Shown: positions 1-6,479 of the stretch, piece after piece
How the letters are laid out: each line of letters starts with the position of its first letter
Position numbering within the stretch: the stretch's first letter is position 1
Source: Deltaproteobacteria bacterium
GTDB taxonomy: Bacteria > Desulfobacterota > Desulfobacteria > Desulfobacterales > JAUVVS01
Reading direction: 5' to 3'
Assembly: GCA_030604545.1 (NCBI GenBank)
Contig: JAUVVS010000109.1
Span: forward strand, 1 to 6,856
Length of the DNA: 6,856 nt
Translations under genes and position numbers: made by a program
Notes under the pieces: model-generated
Databases searched by the model: none
What the model was told of the DNA's origin: nothing
What the model saw: the letters and a program-made list of their open reading frames with translations, nothing else

Positions 1-79
1 AAATTTAATTATCTTTCAAGCGGCCTTGTTTTCAAACAGCTAAAATATTACGTTTTTTTAAATATCTCAATCTTGAAAT

Positions 80-1009
80 CTATACGTTCGGTCTGGGATA
101 TAGGCCCGCCCTTTCCACAATTTCAGGCACCTTTTCTTCCCATTCGATAGCCATGATATGAAAACCCCGGACACCCTCAATTTCTTTTAGACGCTCCATA
201 GATTCCACGCAAATATTAATACCCTCTTCAGGCTGTTTCTCCTTTGGCGTATCGGCCATGCGTTTGATGAGTTCATCGGGAACATCCATCCCGGGAACCC
301 TATTCTTCATGTACTTGGCCATGCCGGCAGACTTAAAAGGTGTGACACCGGCAAGAATATGTACTTTTTTATTAAGGCCCCGTTCCCGAGCCAACTTCAT
401 CCATTCTTCAAATTTGTCAAGGTTATAAATGCACTGAGTCTGGATGAATTCAACTCCGGCTTCAATCTTCTTGGCCAGACGTGGGACTCGAATCTCAAAG
501 GGGTCGGCAAATGGATTAGCGGCAGCCCCGACAAACATTTTGGGAGGCCGAGCAATATCATCGCCGCCTATAAACTTTCCCTCGTCCCTCATGTATCTGA
601 CGATCTGGATTAACTGCATTGAGTCTATATCATGTACATTCTGGCCCTGGGCGCAATCTCCGAAACTCTGATGGTCTCCGGAAAGACACAGTATATTATT
701 TATATCAAATGAAGCTGCTCCCAAAATGTCGCTTTGCAGTGCAATTCTGTTCCTGTCACGGGTAACCATTTGAAGGATCGGTTCCAGCCCCATCAATTTT
801 AACTGAATGCAGGCAGCCAAGCTACACATGCGTGTTACGGATGTCTGATTATCAGTTATGTTGATAGCATCAACAAAATCCTTAATCATGTCGGCTTTTT
901 TGGTAATAACTTCCAGATCGCTCCCGCGTGGAGGTCCGCATTCAGATGTTACGGCAAGGTGACCTGCTGCAAGAATCTTTTCCAGTTTGCTCGGTGTCTT
1001 TACTGTCAT
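80..1009 (-). CDS. metF: Methylenetetrahydrofolate reductase, flavoprotein subunit MetF
   Basis: MetF is a cytoplasmic TIM-barrel flavoenzyme that reduces 5,10-methylene-THF to 5-methyl-THF, the last reduction of the Wood-Ljungdahl methyl branch (also used for methionine synthesis). Its 309 residues match a single-domain MetF. Visible family signatures are TSECGPPRGSD near residues 21-31 (E23 corresponds to the catalytic Glu of E. coli MetF), ITDNQTSVTRM at 51-61, QMVTRDRNR at 80-88, LSGDHQ at 109-114 (the flavin-site Asp region), FVGAAANPFADP mid-protein, QTQCIYN, and a C-terminal GFHIMAIEWEEKVPEIV. The ATG overlaps the metV stop as ATGA, and AGGGAGG lies 10 nt upstream inside metV, so the two are translationally coupled. 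The gene ends with TAG and is last in the visible cluster. Family assignment is secure. Use of an Hdr module rather than NAD(P)H directly is inferred from its neighbours. Confidence 0.96.
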   Translation of the reverse strand: MTVKTPSKLEKILAAGHLAVTSECGPPRGSDLEVITKKADMIKDFVDAINITDNQTSVTRMCSLAACIQLKLMGLEPILQMVTRDRNRIALQSDILGAASFDINNILCLSGDHQSFGDCAQGQNVHDIDSMQLIQIVRYMRDEGKFIGGDDIARPPKMFVGAAANPFADPFEIRVPRLAKKIEAGVEFIQTQCIYNLDKFEEWMKLARERGLNKKVHILAGVTPFKSAGMAKYMKNRVPGMDVPDELIKRMADTPKEKQPEEGINICVESMERLKEIEGVRGFHIMAIEWEEKVPEIVERAGLYPRPNV

Positions 1010-1674
1010 ATCTGTAAATCCTCCCTGACAACTTTTCTGGGACCACCTGCCCTGTCGGTGGACCAGTCCTTTAAAGGAAAAAGTTTTTCATATTCATCTA
1101 TCCTTCCCAATGCTTTAAGACGATCAATTATCAGCTGCCAGGCGCAGTCAATCTCTTTGTTGATTTCACATTTACCTTTTGTTGAACCGCCACACGGCCC
1201 ATTGAGAATCCGTTTGGCACATCTGGAGATGGGGCAGATTCCACCAGTGCGTGCCAAAACGCACTGGCCACAAGCCTGGCATCTCTCTGTCCATAAACCC
1301 CGCTTTTCAGTAGCTCCAAGAAAACAGGTATTAACTCCCGGGTATATTGGAGTTGAATGGTATTGTTCAGCAGTGAACTGGACACCTACACCACAGGCGA
1401 GAGAAACAATGGAATCGTACTGATCAACAACATCTCGGATCTCCTCAAGATACTCGTGATCGCATTGTCGCTCTAAAGTCACTTCATCGATTTTGACTTC
1501 TCTTCCCTTATTTAGAAAATACATTCTTAGGGCCGAAGCAAGGATCTCCTCCTCCTTTTTTCCTCCTGCCTCACAGACTGTAACGCACTCATTGCAGCCC
1601 AGTATCAGAATCTTGTTATAGTCTTTGATCTCTTCGATGATTTCCTCAATAGGTTTTTTATCGGCTATAATCAT
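1006..1674 (-). CDS. metV: MetV, cysteine-rich partner subunit of methylenetetrahydrofolate reductase
   Basis: This 222-residue cytoplasmic protein is the MetV type: an N-terminal alpha/beta part plus the cysteine-rich MTHFR C-terminal domain. The N-terminal part holds LGCNECVTVCEAGG (C27, C30, C34) and further Cys at 71, 94 and 117. The C-terminal part has C132-x2-C135-x2-C138, then C147-P and C152, the hallmark NGPCGGS (C161), C169 and C177-A-W. In acetogens MetV forms a tight complex with MetF and is thought to pass electrons through iron-sulfur or other metal centres to the MetF flavin. The metal content here cannot be read from sequence. The start is ATG at 1674, with GAGGG 9 nt upstream. 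Its TGA stop overlaps the metF ATG. It follows mvhD by 76 nt, placing it between the electron module and the catalytic flavoprotein. It carries the cysteine domain only and lacks the catalytic barrel, so it is not a second MetF. Confidence 0.92.
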   Translation of the reverse strand: MIIADKKPIEEIIEEIKDYNKILILGCNECVTVCEAGGKKEEEILASALRMYFLNKGREVKIDEVTLERQCDHEYLEEIRDVVDQYDSIVSLACGVGVQFTAEQYHSTPIYPGVNTCFLGATEKRGLWTERCQACGQCVLARTGGICPISRCAKRILNGPCGGSTKGKCEINKEIDCAWQLIIDRLKALGRIDEYEKLFPLKDWSTDRAGGPRKVVREDLQI

Positions 1675-1716
1675 AAAATGTGACCCTCTTTCTGTTTTCT
1701 GTTTTGATGGTTTTAT

Positions 1717-1743
1717 GATGAATTCGTTTTTTAAGGATTCATC
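1717..1743 (-). other. Weak AT-rich hairpin in the mvhD-metV gap
   Basis: Seven perfectly complementary bases (GATGAAT at 1717-1723 and ATTCATC at 1737-1743) enclose a 13-nt AT-rich loop in the 76-nt gap between mvhD and metV. On the transcript there is no U-tract after the stem, so this does not look like an intrinsic terminator. It could be an mRNA processing or stability element, or chance in an AT-rich spacer. The rest of the gap holds only the metV ribosome binding site. Confidence 0.25.
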
Positions 1744-1750
1744 AGCTTTT

Positions 1751-2185
1751 TTATGCGGCTATTTTTTTCTTGGCCAATTTTATAGGGTTTGGACCTATCT
1801 TACGGATTCTTTCGGTCATCTCCACTGCTATCTGAGCGAAAAGTGTGCCTTCTGCTGAAGAGAGGTTATACATCTGTGCCCTTTCTCCTCCGATACCAAT
1901 GGTATTTAAGATCTTCTGGGCCTCCTCTACACGTTTGCGCGCTCTTAAGTTGCCATTTTTAAAATGACACTCTCCTTCCATACATCCTACTAAATAAATT
2001 CCATCGGCTCCCTTTTCAAATGCTCTAAGAATATACATGATGTCTACTTTACCGGTACAGGGAACCCGTATAATTTTTATGTTTGCCGGATATTGTAATC
2101 TCATTGAACCTGCCAGGTCCGCTGCGCTGTAACCTCAAGAATTGCAACAAAAGGCTATAATAATCGGCTCGAAATCTTCAGTCAT
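1751..2185 (-). CDS. mvhD: MvhD-type iron-sulfur electron-transfer subunit, selenoprotein (Sec17, in-frame TGA)
   Basis: MvhD is a small cytoplasmic [2Fe-2S] subunit that, in methanogens, links a hydrogenase to HdrA. In the MetFV-Hdr complex it occurs without a hydrogenase. The true gene starts at ATG 2185, with GGAGGG 3 nt upstream, giving 144 residues including Sec. The N-terminus reads IIIAFCCNSUGYSAADLAG, against the family pattern FxCNWCSYAGADLAG, so U17 (TGA at 2135-2137) replaces the second Cys of the CxxC cluster motif. Other conserved features are RLQYPANIKIIRVPCTGKVD (C43), AFEKGADG, GCMEGECHF (C68, C73), GN-x-RARKRV, and a C-terminal IGPNPIK. Starting at the internal ATG 2104 would remove the first cysteines and leave the conserved upstream residues untranslated, so it is very unlikely. 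The gene follows hdrA by 43 nt and ends with TAA. Confidence 0.93.
2106..2120 (-). promoter_or_regulatory. Putative bacterial SECIS hairpin of mvhD
   Basis: On the transcript, GGACCU (2120-2115) can pair with AGGUUC (2111-2106), one pair being G-U, to give a 6-bp stem with a GGC apical loop (2114-2112). The loop starts 20 nt after the UGA. As I recall the bacterial SECIS pattern, it needs a short stem with a small loop, a G in the first two loop positions, and a loop about 16-37 nt after the UGA. All three are met. The structure lies inside the coding sequence, as bacterial SECIS elements do, and should recruit SelB with Sec-tRNA. Pairing was done by hand. Confidence 0.7.
2135..2137 (-). other. 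Selenocysteine UGA codon of mvhD (Sec17)
   Basis: This in-frame TGA sits at the second cysteine position of the MvhD N-terminal CxxC motif. Conserved family sequence lies on both sides in one frame (FCCNS before, GYSAADLAG after), so reading it as a stop would cut the gene after 16 codons. Confidence 0.92.
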
Positions 2186-2188
2186 AAA

Positions 2189-2194
2189 CCCTCC
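2189..2194 (-). promoter_or_regulatory. Ribosome binding site of mvhD
   Basis: GGAGGG precedes ATG 2185 by 3 nt (TTT). It supports the upstream start and hence translation through the TGA. It lies in the 43-nt gap after the hdrA TAG stop, where I see no promoter or terminator. Confidence 0.75.
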
Positions 2195-2228
2195 AACATC
2201 CTGATTTGTAAAAATACCAATCCAAAAT

Positions 2229-5200
2229 CTATAAGACTCCCTTAAGCAAGGCATCCACCTTGCACATTATTTGATTGTCCTCATACCAATTGAGCTGAAT
2301 AGCTTTGGCCGGACATTCTGACGCACAGACACCACACCCGTGGCACAATGCCTCATCGATTTCACTTACGCCTTCTTTATTGATACGCGGCACTTCATAT
2401 GGACAGGAGCGAACACAGATAAGACATGATGCACATTTATCTTTATCGACGCAGGCTGTAACAGCTGAGAGAGTTAATGAAGACCTGGAGAGAAAAGTAG
2501 TAGCCCTGGAAGCTGCGGCAAGTGCCTGGGAGATCGATTCGGATATAAGTTTTGGCCCGTGTGCGGTTCCGCATACAAAGATCCCTTCCATAGCCATGTC
2601 CACAGGTTTTAACTTTACATGAGCCTCCATGAAAAATCCCTCTGTGTTGCGATCCAGTTTGAGAATGGAGGCTATTTCTTCGGTATCTTCAGCAACCACA
2701 CCGGCACTTAAGACTAAAAGGTCGGCACAGACCCTAAATTTGCGACCCAAAACATGGTCCTGAAATGTTACCACTATTCCTTTATCTGATGATTCCACCG
2801 TTGGCTGATCATCCTGATCGTAACTAAAAAAGATAATTCCCAGTTTTCTGGCTTCTCTGTAGTAGTCCTCCAACAGGCCGTACATCCTAATATCTCTGTA
2901 AAGGATGTAAACTTCCGCTTCGGGCTTAAGCTTTTTGATATGGATAGCGTTTTTAATGGCACTCTGACAGCAGACCCTGGAGCAGTTGGGATTTGATTCG
3001 TTTCGAGAACCGACGCATTGGATCATAACTACCTGAGCCAATTCCTCCGCCCCCTCCTTCTTAAGGTGTTCGGATAGCTCAATCTGTGTTATTACTCGCT
3101 TATCCCGGCCGTATAAAAATTCTTCTGGACGGTATTCATTGGCCCCTGTAGCCATTATAGCTACACCATGATCAATCTTCCTTTCATACATGCCCGGTCC
3201 AACAATGATCTCTGTTGTGAAATTCCCTTTAAATCCCGAAAAACCTACAATAAGAGATTGGGTCAGAACCTGGATTCTAAAATGAGAATTTACCTTTTGT
3301 ATCAGGTCATTTAAGTAGGCCTGTACATCCGCTCCTTCAATAGTTGAGATGAGGTTTTTTGCCATCCCTCCCAATTGTTTTTCCTTTTCTATCAAAATAA
3401 TATCAAAACCCTGGTCTGCCAGGCATAGAGCGGCATTCATTCCGGCTACACCTCCACCAATCACCAAGGCCCGCTGATTTATAGATATCTTTTTTTCTTG
3501 GAGTGAATGGAGAGTGGCGCCACGTGCAACAGCCATTTTAACCAGTTCCATTGCCTTTTGGGTAGCTTCCTCCGGCATGTCACTATGGACCCATGAATCC
3601 TGATTCCGAATATTGCACATCTCAAAAAGATATCTGTTTAAGCCACAGGCCACTATGTTCTCTATAAATATTTCCTCATGTGTCTTTGGGCTACAGGCGG
3701 CCACTATAACACGGTTAATACGTTGCTCCTTTATAACCTCTTTCATCAATTCCTGAGAATCCTGAGAACATGTAAACAGATTTTCTTCTGCATAAACAAC
3801 GTCTGGCAGAGTTCGGGCAAAATCAACAACGGATGGTACATTTACCACTCCGGCAATATTGGTCCCACACCTGCAGACAAACACACCAATCCGGGGTGGT
3901 TCGTGACTGGTATCGATCTCTGTGGGAATGTCTTTCGTCTTTGTTAAAGACCATCGGGATTCGGCCAGGCTGCTTCCTGCTAAACCCGCTGCAGCGCTTG
4001 AGTCTATGACGGATGAAGGGATGTCTTTCGGCGACTCAAAGGCGCCGCAGACATAGATACCGGCTCTGGAAGTTTTCATCGGTTCAAAGCTTGTTGTAGA
4101 TGCAAAATCGTATTTATTAAGCTTAATATCTAATTTATCAGCAAGATCAATCGCTTCTTGCCTTGCTTCAAGACCGACGGAGAGGACCACCATATCGAAC
4201 TCTTCTTCAATCCTTTTCCCGGTCCCATCAATGTAGCGGATAAGTTGCTTCCCCGTATCATCCATAGGTACAATATTGGAGATTCTTGTCTTTACAAATC
4301 GGATACCGGATTTATCCCTTCCTCTGAGATAATATTTTTCGAAATCTTTTCCATGTGTACGGATATCCATATAAAAGATCGCAGCGTCCAAAGGCTCCTT
4401 ACTATGCTCTTTAGCCATCATGGCCTCTTTTATGGCATAAGTACAACAAACCGACGAGCAATAACCCCTGGCGCCCAGATGTACATCCCTGGATCCTATG
4501 CATTGGAGCCACGCGATTTTTTCCGGTTCTTTTTTATCGGACGGTCTCACCAGATGCCCGCCAAATGGACCGGATGCCGCAAGCATCCGTTCAAATTCCA
4601 GACTGGTAACTATGTTGGGTGATTTTCCATATCCATAGATGTCATGGCTTCCTGGATCATAAGCTTTACAACCGGTGGACAGAATGATGGAGCCCACTTT
4701 AACGGTAAAATCCTTTTGTTCTTCATTAAGTTTTATGGCACTGCTCGGACAAAATTTTTCACAAGCTTTGCATCTGCCATTTTTAAAATAAATGCAATTT
4801 GCTTCATCAATTGCGTATTTAAGGGGAACGGCCTGAGCATACTGCACATAGATCGCTTTGCGTTTGGTAAGTTTTTCGTCATATTCATCCACGACTTTTT
4901 TCGGACACTTTTCCGAACAAATACCACAGGCGATACATTTTTCAGTATCAACGTATCTGGGATAACGGGTGACATTGACTTGAAAATTTCCCTCTTTCCC
5001 GAATACTTCTTTTATTTCCGACAGTGTAAGAAGCTCTATATTCATGTGCCGGCCGACCTCGACCAGTTTGGGTGAGATAATTCACATGGCACAGTCGTTG
5101 GTGGGAAAGGTCTTGTCCAATTGAGACATTATTCCACCAATGGAGGCCGATCTTTCAACGAGATAGACATAATAGCCTGAATTGGCTACATCCAGTGCAG

Positions 5201-5261
5201 CCTGCATTCCGGCAATACCGCCTCCTACAACCATTACCGAGCCAATCTTTTCCTGTGACAT
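2229..5261 (-). CDS. hdrA: HdrA, two-module FAD/iron-sulfur subunit, selenoprotein (Sec60, in-frame TGA)
   Basis: HdrA is the flavin core of heterodisulfide-reductase-type complexes and the site of flavin-based electron bifurcation in methanogens. The full gene starts at ATG 5261, with AGGAG 5 nt upstream, giving 1010 residues including Sec. Module 1 has an FAD motif GGGIAGMQAAL (13-23), then TFPTNDCAMUIISPK, where U60 replaces the Cys of the family NDCSMCILAPK motif. It also has two ferredoxin-type clusters (C109/112/115/119 and C156/164/167/171) and a CIGSR...CSSVCC motif (C254, C268, C272, C273). Module 2 starts near 457 with the classic HdrA N-domain RIGVFVCRCGTNIAGVV, then a second FAD motif GGGVAGM (602-608), CVGSR...CSRVCC (C749, C760, C764, C765), and a C-terminal 2[4Fe-4S] ferredoxin (C943/946/949/953 and C973/976/979/983). 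Canonical HdrA is about 650 residues; long tandem forms are known in bacteria. Starting at ATG 5045 would lose the first FAD motif. The gene ends with TAG, 43 nt before mvhD. Confidence 0.95.
5049..5066 (-). promoter_or_regulatory. Putative bacterial SECIS hairpin of hdrA
   Basis: On the transcript, CUGGUC (5066-5061) pairs with GGCCGG (5054-5049) over 6 bp, including two U-G wobbles, around the loop GAGGUC (5060-5055). The loop starts 21 nt after the UGA. It contains AGGUC, which resembles the SelB-recognised loop of the E. coli fdhF SECIS (AGGUCU as I recall it), and its first base is G. This is the stronger of the two SECIS candidates here. Pairing was done by hand, without free-energy calculation. 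Confidence 0.8.
5082..5084 (-). other. Selenocysteine UGA codon of hdrA (Sec60)
   Basis: This in-frame TGA replaces the second Cys of the HdrA NDC-x-x-C motif. The flanking translation NDCAM-U-IISPKLVEVGRH continues directly into NIELLTLSEI, matching the family on both sides. Treated as a stop, it would split hdrA into a 59-codon fragment and a 938-codon fragment. Confidence 0.94.
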
Positions 5262-5266
5262 TTTTT

Positions 5267-5271
5267 CTCCT
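5267..5271 (-). promoter_or_regulatory. Ribosome binding site of hdrA
   Basis: AGGAG stands 5 nt (AAAAA) before ATG 5261. This near-ideal Shine-Dalgarno fixes the start upstream of the Sec codon. It sits between the edge of the inverted-repeat element and the gene, so the element left the translation signal intact. Confidence 0.8.
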
Positions 5272-5284
5272 ATGATACAAAAGA

Positions 5285-5412
5285 TTGTAAGCGTTCACAG
5301 GTTCAGGCCTGCCCGCCGGATGGCAGGCGGGGTTCCCCGTTCAGCGTTATCTTTCACTCAAAAATCCATCAACCTCTGAACCCTGAACCTTTGAACCCGT
5401 GAACGGTTACAA
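5285..5412. mobile_element. MITE-like inverted-repeat element between hdrB and hdrA
   Basis: This 128-bp noncoding unit is bounded by 21-nt inverted repeats (5285-5305 and the complement of 5392-5412) that agree at 19 of 21 positions. Both arms share TTGTAA, CGTTCAC and GGTTCA. The right arm continues inward as degenerate GGTTCAR units read on the minus strand (GGGTTCAAA, GGTTCAG, GGTTCAGA). The centre holds a GC-rich palindrome. No ORF for a transposase is present, so if mobile it is non-autonomous. The right arm overlaps the 3' end of hdrB. No target-site duplication is obvious. The unit looks like a dispersed genomic repeat, but copy number cannot be seen here. Confidence 0.65.
5307..5328. 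repeat. REP-like GC-rich palindrome inside the element
   Basis: GCCTGCC (5307-5313) and GGCAGGC (5322-5328) form a perfect 7-bp stem around an 8-nt loop. A second small stem, CGGGG/CCCCG at 5328-5332 and 5335-5339, abuts it. The surrounding CCTGCCCGCC...GGCAGGCGGG composition resembles REP-type palindromes. On the transcript no U-tract follows the stem, so it is not a standard terminator, but it could affect mRNA stability between hdrB and hdrA. Confidence 0.65.
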
Positions 5413-6271
5413 AAGATTCTATACCGCTGATGTCTATATCATTCATTTTTATCCCTAAAGCTTCTTGATCAATACCCATTCCTAATCCAAGAAGCTGAGG
5501 AAATAGAATGGAAGGAAGATGTCCATCCATACCACGGAGTTCGATTATCATCTTTTGAACAGTGTCGAACTGCAACTGGCACCATGAACAGGCGGTACAG
5601 AGAAAGTCTGCTCCGGCCTGCTTTCCATCTGCCAGTTTTTTTTCCGCCAAATCCATGGAAAGTTCGTCATTTACCCCTAGTAGAGGTGCGCCGCAACATT
5701 CAAGCTTTAGAGCCCAGTCAACACTTTTTGCGCCTGTGATCTCTACCAGCTGATCGAATAAGACAGGAGTTGCCGGATTATCAAATTGCATAATATCGCT
5801 GGGTCGCAAGGCATGACATCCATAATGGGTCGCAATATTAAGATCTTTGAAGACATTGGTTATCATGTCCTTTATTGAATCGAGACCGATATCATTATAA
5901 AGAACGGACAAAAAATGTGTTACTTCACTATTTCCCACGTACATTAAACCTTCTTTAGCTAAAATAGCATTGACTTCATTTTGCAGTGAAGCATCTCCTT
6001 TAAGAAGATGGTCTGCCTTTTTTAAGCTGCCAAAACAGCACTGGCATAAGGTCATTACATTCAATCCCTGTTTCTCCGCCAGGGCCAGATTTCTAGCTGA
6101 TAGAAGGACAAATGCTTTAAAATCCGCATTTCTCATGGGATAACCGCAGCAATTAAATTCAGGAATATCTATTATATCGATATTTAAGTTACCCAGCACC
6201 GCTCTGGCCGAAAGCTCATATTGCTGTAAGCGAGCCGGGATATTACATCCAATAAACAATGCAAATTTCAT
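5369..6271 (-). CDS. hdrB: HdrB, CCG-domain (non-cubane iron-sulfur) subunit
   Basis: HdrB belongs to the CCG-domain family. In methanogens it binds two non-cubane [4Fe-4S] clusters and reduces CoM-S-S-CoB. In bacterial complexes like this one the acceptor is different or unknown. The 300 residues carry two cysteine sets: C9, C41-C42-G and C76-x2-C79 (LCQCCFGS), then C152 (THYGCHALRPSD), C192-C193-G and C228-x2-C231 (CTACSWCQLQFD). Both CCG motifs are intact, so the protein should be functional. The start is ATG 6271, with AAGG 9 nt upstream. Length is normal for the family, but the last dozen or so residues (from about VTVHGF to the TGA stop) are encoded by the right arm of the neighbouring inverted-repeat element, so the native C-terminus has probably been replaced. 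The gene lies 107 nt before hdrA and 208 nt after hdrC. Confidence 0.95.
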   Translation of the reverse strand: MKFALFIGCNIPARLQQYELSARAVLGNLNIDIIDIPEFNCCGYPMRNADFKAFVLLSARNLALAEKQGLNVMTLCQCCFGSLKKADHLLKGDASLQNEVNAILAKEGLMYVGNSEVTHFLSVLYNDIGLDSIKDMITNVFKDLNIATHYGCHALRPSDIMQFDNPATPVLFDQLVEITGAKSVDWALKLECCGAPLLGVNDELSMDLAEKKLADGKQAGADFLCTACSWCQLQFDTVQKMIIELRGMDGHLPSILFPQLLGLGMGIDQEALGIKMNDIDISGIESFVTVHGFKGSGFRG

Positions 6272-6284
6272 TATTTCAGACCTT

Positions 6285-6320
6285 GTTAAGTTGTTAAGTT
6301 GTTGAGTGGTTAAGTTGTTA
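6285..6320. repeat. Tandem 8-bp repeat upstream of hdrB
   Basis: Four consecutive octamers read GTTAAGTT, GTTAAGTT, GTTGAGTG and GTTAAGTT (6285-6316), followed by a partial GTTA. They abut the hdrB Shine-Dalgarno (6281-6284 on the complementary strand). The GTTGAGTGG core recurs in inverted orientation at 6409-6438, so the gap is bounded by facing repeats. Confidence 0.8.
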
Positions 6321-6408
6321 TTTTTATGGCAATATTTTGCATTTGCATGAAAATTGGACGTTCGTTGTTTGGATGATAATAACCTTTTGAAATTTCAATG
6401 ATTATTTT
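6321..6408. other. AT-rich spacer between the facing repeats of the hdrC-hdrB gap
   Basis: This is the middle of the 208-bp noncoding gap at 6272-6479. No reading frame of useful length, no tRNA-like fold and no convincing promoter boxes were found. Only short palindromes are seen, such as GAAATTTC at 6389-6396 and TGCATTTGCA. Read with the flanking repeats, it is best taken as the interior of a decayed inverted-repeat element. Confidence 0.45.
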
Positions 6409-6438
6409 CCCACTCAACCATTTCCCACTCAACTATTT
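6409..6438. repeat. 15-bp direct repeat downstream of hdrC, inverted relative to 6285-6320
   Basis: CCCACTCAACCATTT (6409-6423) is followed directly by CCCACTCAACTATTT (6424-6438), one mismatch in 15. Its complement contains GTTGAGTGG, the same core as the octamer array near hdrB. The arrangement parallels that of the element between hdrB and hdrA. Confidence 0.8.
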
Positions 6439-6479
6439 GACGATATCTGTATTTTAATCCATTATGTAAAAGCCTTATA

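Noticed and set aside
1..79. Terminator after metF
   Set aside because: The only hairpin seen is CAAG/CTTG (18-29) with a 4-bp stem, and no proper U-tract follows on the transcript. The region is AT-rich with nothing convincing; the operon may continue outside the window.
1751..2104. mvhD starting at the internal ATG 2104 as a 117-residue protein
   Set aside because: The conserved N-terminal cluster motif and ADLAG lie upstream in frame across a TGA, with GGAGGG before ATG 2185.
2229..5045. hdrA starting at the internal ATG 5045 as a 938-residue protein
   Set aside because: It would lack the conserved FAD motif and NDC motif encoded in the same frame upstream, and no good ribosome binding site precedes 5045. 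The Sec reading explains everything.
4158..5075. Plus-strand open frames of 143-154 codons opposite hdrA, and a similar one at 959-1423 opposite metF/metV
   Set aside because: They lie antisense to strongly conserved genes, show no recognisable domains and are low-complexity shadows of the coding strand.
5307..5339. Central GC-rich palindrome as an intrinsic terminator between hdrB and hdrA
   Set aside because: No U-tract follows on the transcript in the minus direction, and hdrA must be expressed with its partners. A REP-like palindrome fits better.
6285..6438. CRISPR array
   Set aside because: The repeat units are 8-15 bp, adjacent and degenerate, with no regular unique spacers and no cas genes.
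6272..6479. Internal promoter for hdrB
   Set aside because: Candidate TTGAAA and TATTAT boxes on the minus strand are spaced only about 11 nt apart, too close for a sigma-70 promoter. No other pair was convincing.
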